43,485 nt of DNA from an uncultured Collinsella sp. (GTDB lineage: Bacteria; Actinomycetota; Coriobacteriia; Coriobacteriales; Coriobacteriaceae). Position numbers and translations under genes: made by a program. Under the pieces are notes generated by a model. It worked only from the letters and a program-made list of their open reading frames with translations. It ran no database searches and had not been told where the DNA came from. The stretch spans positions 1 through 43,485 of the forward strand of contig UQSB01000015.1 of NCBI GenBank assembly GCA_900543505.1, in the 5' to 3' direction. Shown in pieces: positions 41,401 through 43,485 of the stretch. Within the stretch, counting starts at the first letter, position 1; each line of letters starts with the position of its first letter.

Positions 41401-42681
41401 ATGATTCGAGCTGCCCTGACGGTCGAAGAAGCTCTGGAGGGCATGAAGGCCCTGGAGCCCAAGATTAAAAACTATGCGCGTCTGGTTGTCCGCAAGGGCG
41501 TAAACGTCAAGCCCGGCCAGGAGGTTGTCGTTCAGTCTCCGGTCGAGTGCGCGCCATTTGCCCGCGTGGTGGTCGCGGAGGCTTATGCCGCCGGTGCCGG
41601 TCACGTGACAGTCATTTGGGCCGATGATGCCGTGACGAGGCTCACGTACGAGCATGTCGATAAAAGCTATTTTGAGCAGACGCCCGAGTGGAAGCGCATG
41701 CAGCTGGATTCCCTGGCCCAGGATGGTGCCTGCTTTGTCTTTATCGAGGGGGCGGATCCTGCGGCCCTCAAGGGCATCGATCCAGCCAAGCCGGCCGCGG
41801 CATCCAAGGCGAGGAATACGCAATGCAAAGTTTTCCGCCGTGGACTGGATTACAACATCAATCCGTGGTGCATCGCCGGCGCTCCGGTCGTGGCTTGGGC
41901 GCACGAGGTGTTCCCGGGAGACGCCGATGAGGTTGCAATCTATAAGCTGTGGAATGCGATTCTGCACACCGCGCGCGCCGATGGCCAGGACCCAGAGAGC
42001 GACTGGGAACTCCATGACGCCGCATTCGAAAAGAACCTGCGTTTTCTGAACGACAATCGTTTCGACTACCTGCATTACGCCGCGGCAAATGGAACCGATC
42101 TGACGATTGGCATGACGAAAGGTCACGAGTGGGCCGGCGGCAAGGGCAAGACGCCCGAAGGGCACCCCTTCTTCCCCAACATTCCCACCGAGGAAGTCTT
42201 CACTTCGCCCGATCGCATGCGCGCCGACGGTATCGTGTACTCGGCCATGCCGCTCATCCACCATGGCAATAAGGTCGACGATTTTTGGATTAAGTTCGAG
42301 GGCGGCCGCGTAGTGGACTACGATGCCCGTGTGGGCAAGGCAACGCTCGCAAGCATCATCGATACTGACGAGGGCGCTGCTCACCTGGGAGAGGTCGCGC
42401 TCATCTCCAAGAACACGCCGATCCGCGAAAGTGGCGTACTGTTCTACGATACGCTCTATGACGAGAACGCTAGCTGCCATCTCGCGCTAGGTGTCGGTTT
42501 CCCCGAATGCATCGAGGGTGGGTATGACATGTCCAAGGAAGAGCTCCTGGAGCATGGCGTTAACGTCTCGAGCACGCACGTCGATTTTATGATTGGCACG
42601 GACGACATCGATATTACGGGCATTACGCCTGATGGACGTGAAGTTGTGATTTTCCAGAACGGCCAATGGAGTTGGGAATAG
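41401..42681 (+). CDS. M29-family metalloaminopeptidase
   Basis: 426 residues from ATG 41401 (TGGAG upstream; ATG 41389 is the alternative). This is the thermophilic-aminopeptidase (AmpS/AmpT) fold. Candidate metal ligands are Glu in FPNIPTEEVFTSPD, Glu in HLGEVALISKNTPI, His in ENASCHLALG and His-Asp in SSTHVDFMIG. Cytoplasmic; removes N-terminal residues from peptides. It is alone between the purC-operon terminator and tRNA-Lys. Its 3' end overlaps the tRNA-Lys promoter. Confidence 0.93.
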   Translation: MIRAALTVEEALEGMKALEPKIKNYARLVVRKGVNVKPGQEVVVQSPVECAPFARVVVAEAYAAGAGHVTVIWADDAVTRLTYEHVDKSYFEQTPEWKRMQLDSLAQDGACFVFIEGADPAALKGIDPAKPAAASKARNTQCKVFRRGLDYNINPWCIAGAPVVAWAHEVFPGDADEVAIYKLWNAILHTARADGQDPESDWELHDAAFEKNLRFLNDNRFDYLHYAAANGTDLTIGMTKGHEWAGGKGKTPEGHPFFPNIPTEEVFTSPDRMRADGIVYSAMPLIHHGNKVDDFWIKFEGGRVVDYDARVGKATLASIIDTDEGAAHLGEVALISKNTPIRESGVLFYDTLYDENASCHLALGVGFPECIEGGYDMSKEELLEHGVNVSSTHVDFMIGTDDIDITGITPDGREVVIFQNGQWSWE

Positions 42682-42700
42682 TCCCAGACCGTGGTACAAT
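42672..42700 (+). promoter_or_regulatory. Promoter of tRNA-Lys
   Basis: TTGGGA (42672-42677), 17-bp spacer, TACAAT (42695-42700). The -35 lies in the last codons of the aminopeptidase gene; the tRNA starts ten bases after the -10. Confidence 0.8.
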
Positions 42701-42709
42701 GCCACCCGC

Positions 42710-42785
42710 GGGCCGTTAGCTCAGCTGGCAGAGCAGGGGACTTTTAATCCCAAGGTCCAGGGTTCGAACCCCTGACGGCCCACCA
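42710..42785 (+). tRNA. tRNA-Lys (anticodon TTT), CCA encoded
   Basis: Acceptor GGGCCGT with ACGGCCC, D-arm TAGCTCAGCTGGCAGAGC, anticodon loop CTTTTAA (anticodon TTT), T-arm CAGGGTTCGAACCCCTG, discriminator A and encoded CCA (42783-42785). It is close to the E. coli tRNA-Lys pattern. It is followed by a terminator and a tRNA-tail element. Confidence 0.96.
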
Positions 42786-42793
42786 TAGAATAG

Positions 42794-42825
42794 AAAAGCG
42801 ACTGGCGGATGCCGGCCGCTTTTTT
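42794..42825 (+). terminator. Terminator of tRNA-Lys
   Basis: A 9-bp stem with one A-C mismatch (42798-42806 with 42811-42819, loop GGAT) followed by six T residues. Confidence 0.85.
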
Positions 42826-42830
42826 GTTGC

Positions 42831-42960
42831 CGCGACATGGGTTCGAACCCGAAAGGGCGCGGAGCTGAGTAAACGCGTGAGCGTTTGCCAGCGCAGCGCG
42901 CAAGGCGCGAAGCGCCGCAGCGGCCGTCTGCAGAGCAGGCCGAACCTCTGACGGCCCACC
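42831..42960 (+). repeat. tRNA-tail element after tRNA-Lys
   Basis: GGGTTCGAACCC (42839-42850) repeats the self-complementary T-arm of tRNA-Lys (42760-42771). The element ends with CGAACCTCTGACGGCCCACC (42941-42960), a 19/20 copy of tRNA-Lys 42765-42784. Internally it shares CGAACCCGA-AGGG-GCG, TAAACGCG...AGCGTTT, GGCGCGAAGCGCC-type and GCAGC-GG blocks with the element after tRNA-Gly (31206-31340). It is GC-rich and hairpin-rich, with GCGAAGC at 42907-42913. No coding potential. Confidence 0.8.
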
Positions 42961-42978
42961 CAAAGAAAGGAAAACGAA

Positions 42979-43437
42979 ATGAAAACAGATAGATACGGAA
43001 TTAGCGGCAGCACATTAAAGATAATAGCGGCCATTTCGATGGTTCTCGATCATGTAAGCAGGATCGTCCTGACCAATGGAATCATGACTCACGCATCGTA
43101 CAATCAGATATCAGACGAACAGTGGGCGATTCTAAGCGAGGCTTCGGATGTGCTTCATGTTCTTGGCAGAATTGCATTTCCCTTATTTTGCTTTTTGATA
43201 GTTGAGGGATTTTTGCATACTCATGACATAAAGAGGTACCTGCGAAATATGCTTGTCTTCGCAATCATTGCGGAGCCCATATACGATTTCGTTCAAACCG
43301 GGCAACTATTTGACCTTCGGCAACAAAATGTTATGTGTGAGCTCCTGCTTTGCTTGGTCTTCTTGATAATACTGGAAAAGATACAAAGCCTTTCAAAATG
43401 GAAGAGGTACATCGCAGAAACTGCTCTGATTCCTTGA
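42979..43437 (+). CDS. TraX-like membrane protein, apparently C-terminally truncated
   Basis: 152 residues (GAAAGG upstream of ATG 42979). It opens with a TraX-family start, LKIIAAISMVLDHVSR (D24, H25), then GRIAFPLFCFLIVEGFLHT (63-81) and FAIIAEPIYDF, with about four membrane segments. TraX proteins acetylate pilin in F-type plasmids; chromosomal relatives are mostly of unknown role. Family members are usually well over 200 residues, so the stop at 43437 leaves a short protein, either a natural short form or a decayed gene. The sequence is clearly AT-richer than its neighbours and lies beside a tRNA, suggesting acquisition. Confidence 0.72.
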   Translation: MKTDRYGISGSTLKIIAAISMVLDHVSRIVLTNGIMTHASYNQISDEQWAILSEASDVLHVLGRIAFPLFCFLIVEGFLHTHDIKRYLRNMLVFAIIAEPIYDFVQTGQLFDLRQQNVMCELLLCLVFLIILEKIQSLSKWKRYIAETALIP

Positions 43438-43485
43438 TTGGCAACTTCATCCGAACACTTCCCACATTCATCCGCACATGTGCGG
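43438..43485. other. Window-edge sequence with a terminal palindrome
   Basis: Non-coding as far as visible. The last 14 bases, CCGCACATGTGCGG (43472-43485), form a perfect palindrome. The octamer TTCATCCG occurs twice (43447-43454 and 43466-43473). It could be the edge of a mobile element or a regulatory site; the window ends here. Confidence 0.35.

Overview
The window is most likely the replication-origin region of a Coriobacteriia (Actinomycetota) chromosome, probably Collinsella or a close relative. This rests on high G+C coding DNA, the gene order, CCA-encoding tRNA genes and the style of the proteins; it is inference, because no rRNA is present. Genes on the left (gyrA, gyrB, a DciA/DUF721 gene, recF, dnaN, dnaA and an ATPase/winged-helix gene) run on the minus strand. 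Genes on the right (rpmH, rnpA, yidD, yidC, jag, rsmG, parA, parB) run on the plus strand. Both arms therefore point away from a DnaA-box region around 7.8-11.3 kb.

Origin and segregation (about 7.8-16.7 kb). Two DnaA-box clusters flank dnaA. One lies in the dnaN-dnaA gap next to a very AT-rich candidate unwinding element. The other lies 3.2 kb away, upstream of the ATPase gene that leads the dnaA operon. An identical 13-mer, ACCTGTTGAAAAC, occurs once in the first cluster and twice in the second. Three perfect parS sites spaced exactly 39 bp apart precede parA-parB, and two 14/16 parS-like sites lie inside dnaA and beside rlmN. The rsmG-parA-parB block is clearly AT-richer than its surroundings.

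Middle (16.7-31 kb). rlmN is followed by ddl and a DinG-type exonuclease-helicase, which converges on a pair of WYL regulators resembling PafB/PafC. Next comes a 1065-residue membrane protein with a degenerate M28 peptidase fold split by a long acidic linker. It is followed by a 72-residue membrane protein and a 1143-residue LPxTG surface adhesin with a thioester domain and about six Cna-B/SpaA domains.

Right part (31-43.5 kb). This holds tRNA-Gly(CCC), purB, a solute-binding protein plus GGDEF pair, a TSCPD protein with a Tat lipoprotein, a PhoB-type two-component system, purC with a small membrane protein, an M29 aminopeptidase, tRNA-Lys(TTT) and a short TraX-like gene. Both tRNA genes have the same arrangement downstream: a terminator, then a hairpin-rich element that starts with an antisense copy of the tRNA T-arm and ends with a copy of the tRNA 3' end. 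I consider this shared element the least explained feature of the window. No CRISPR array, transposase, integrase or rRNA gene was seen.
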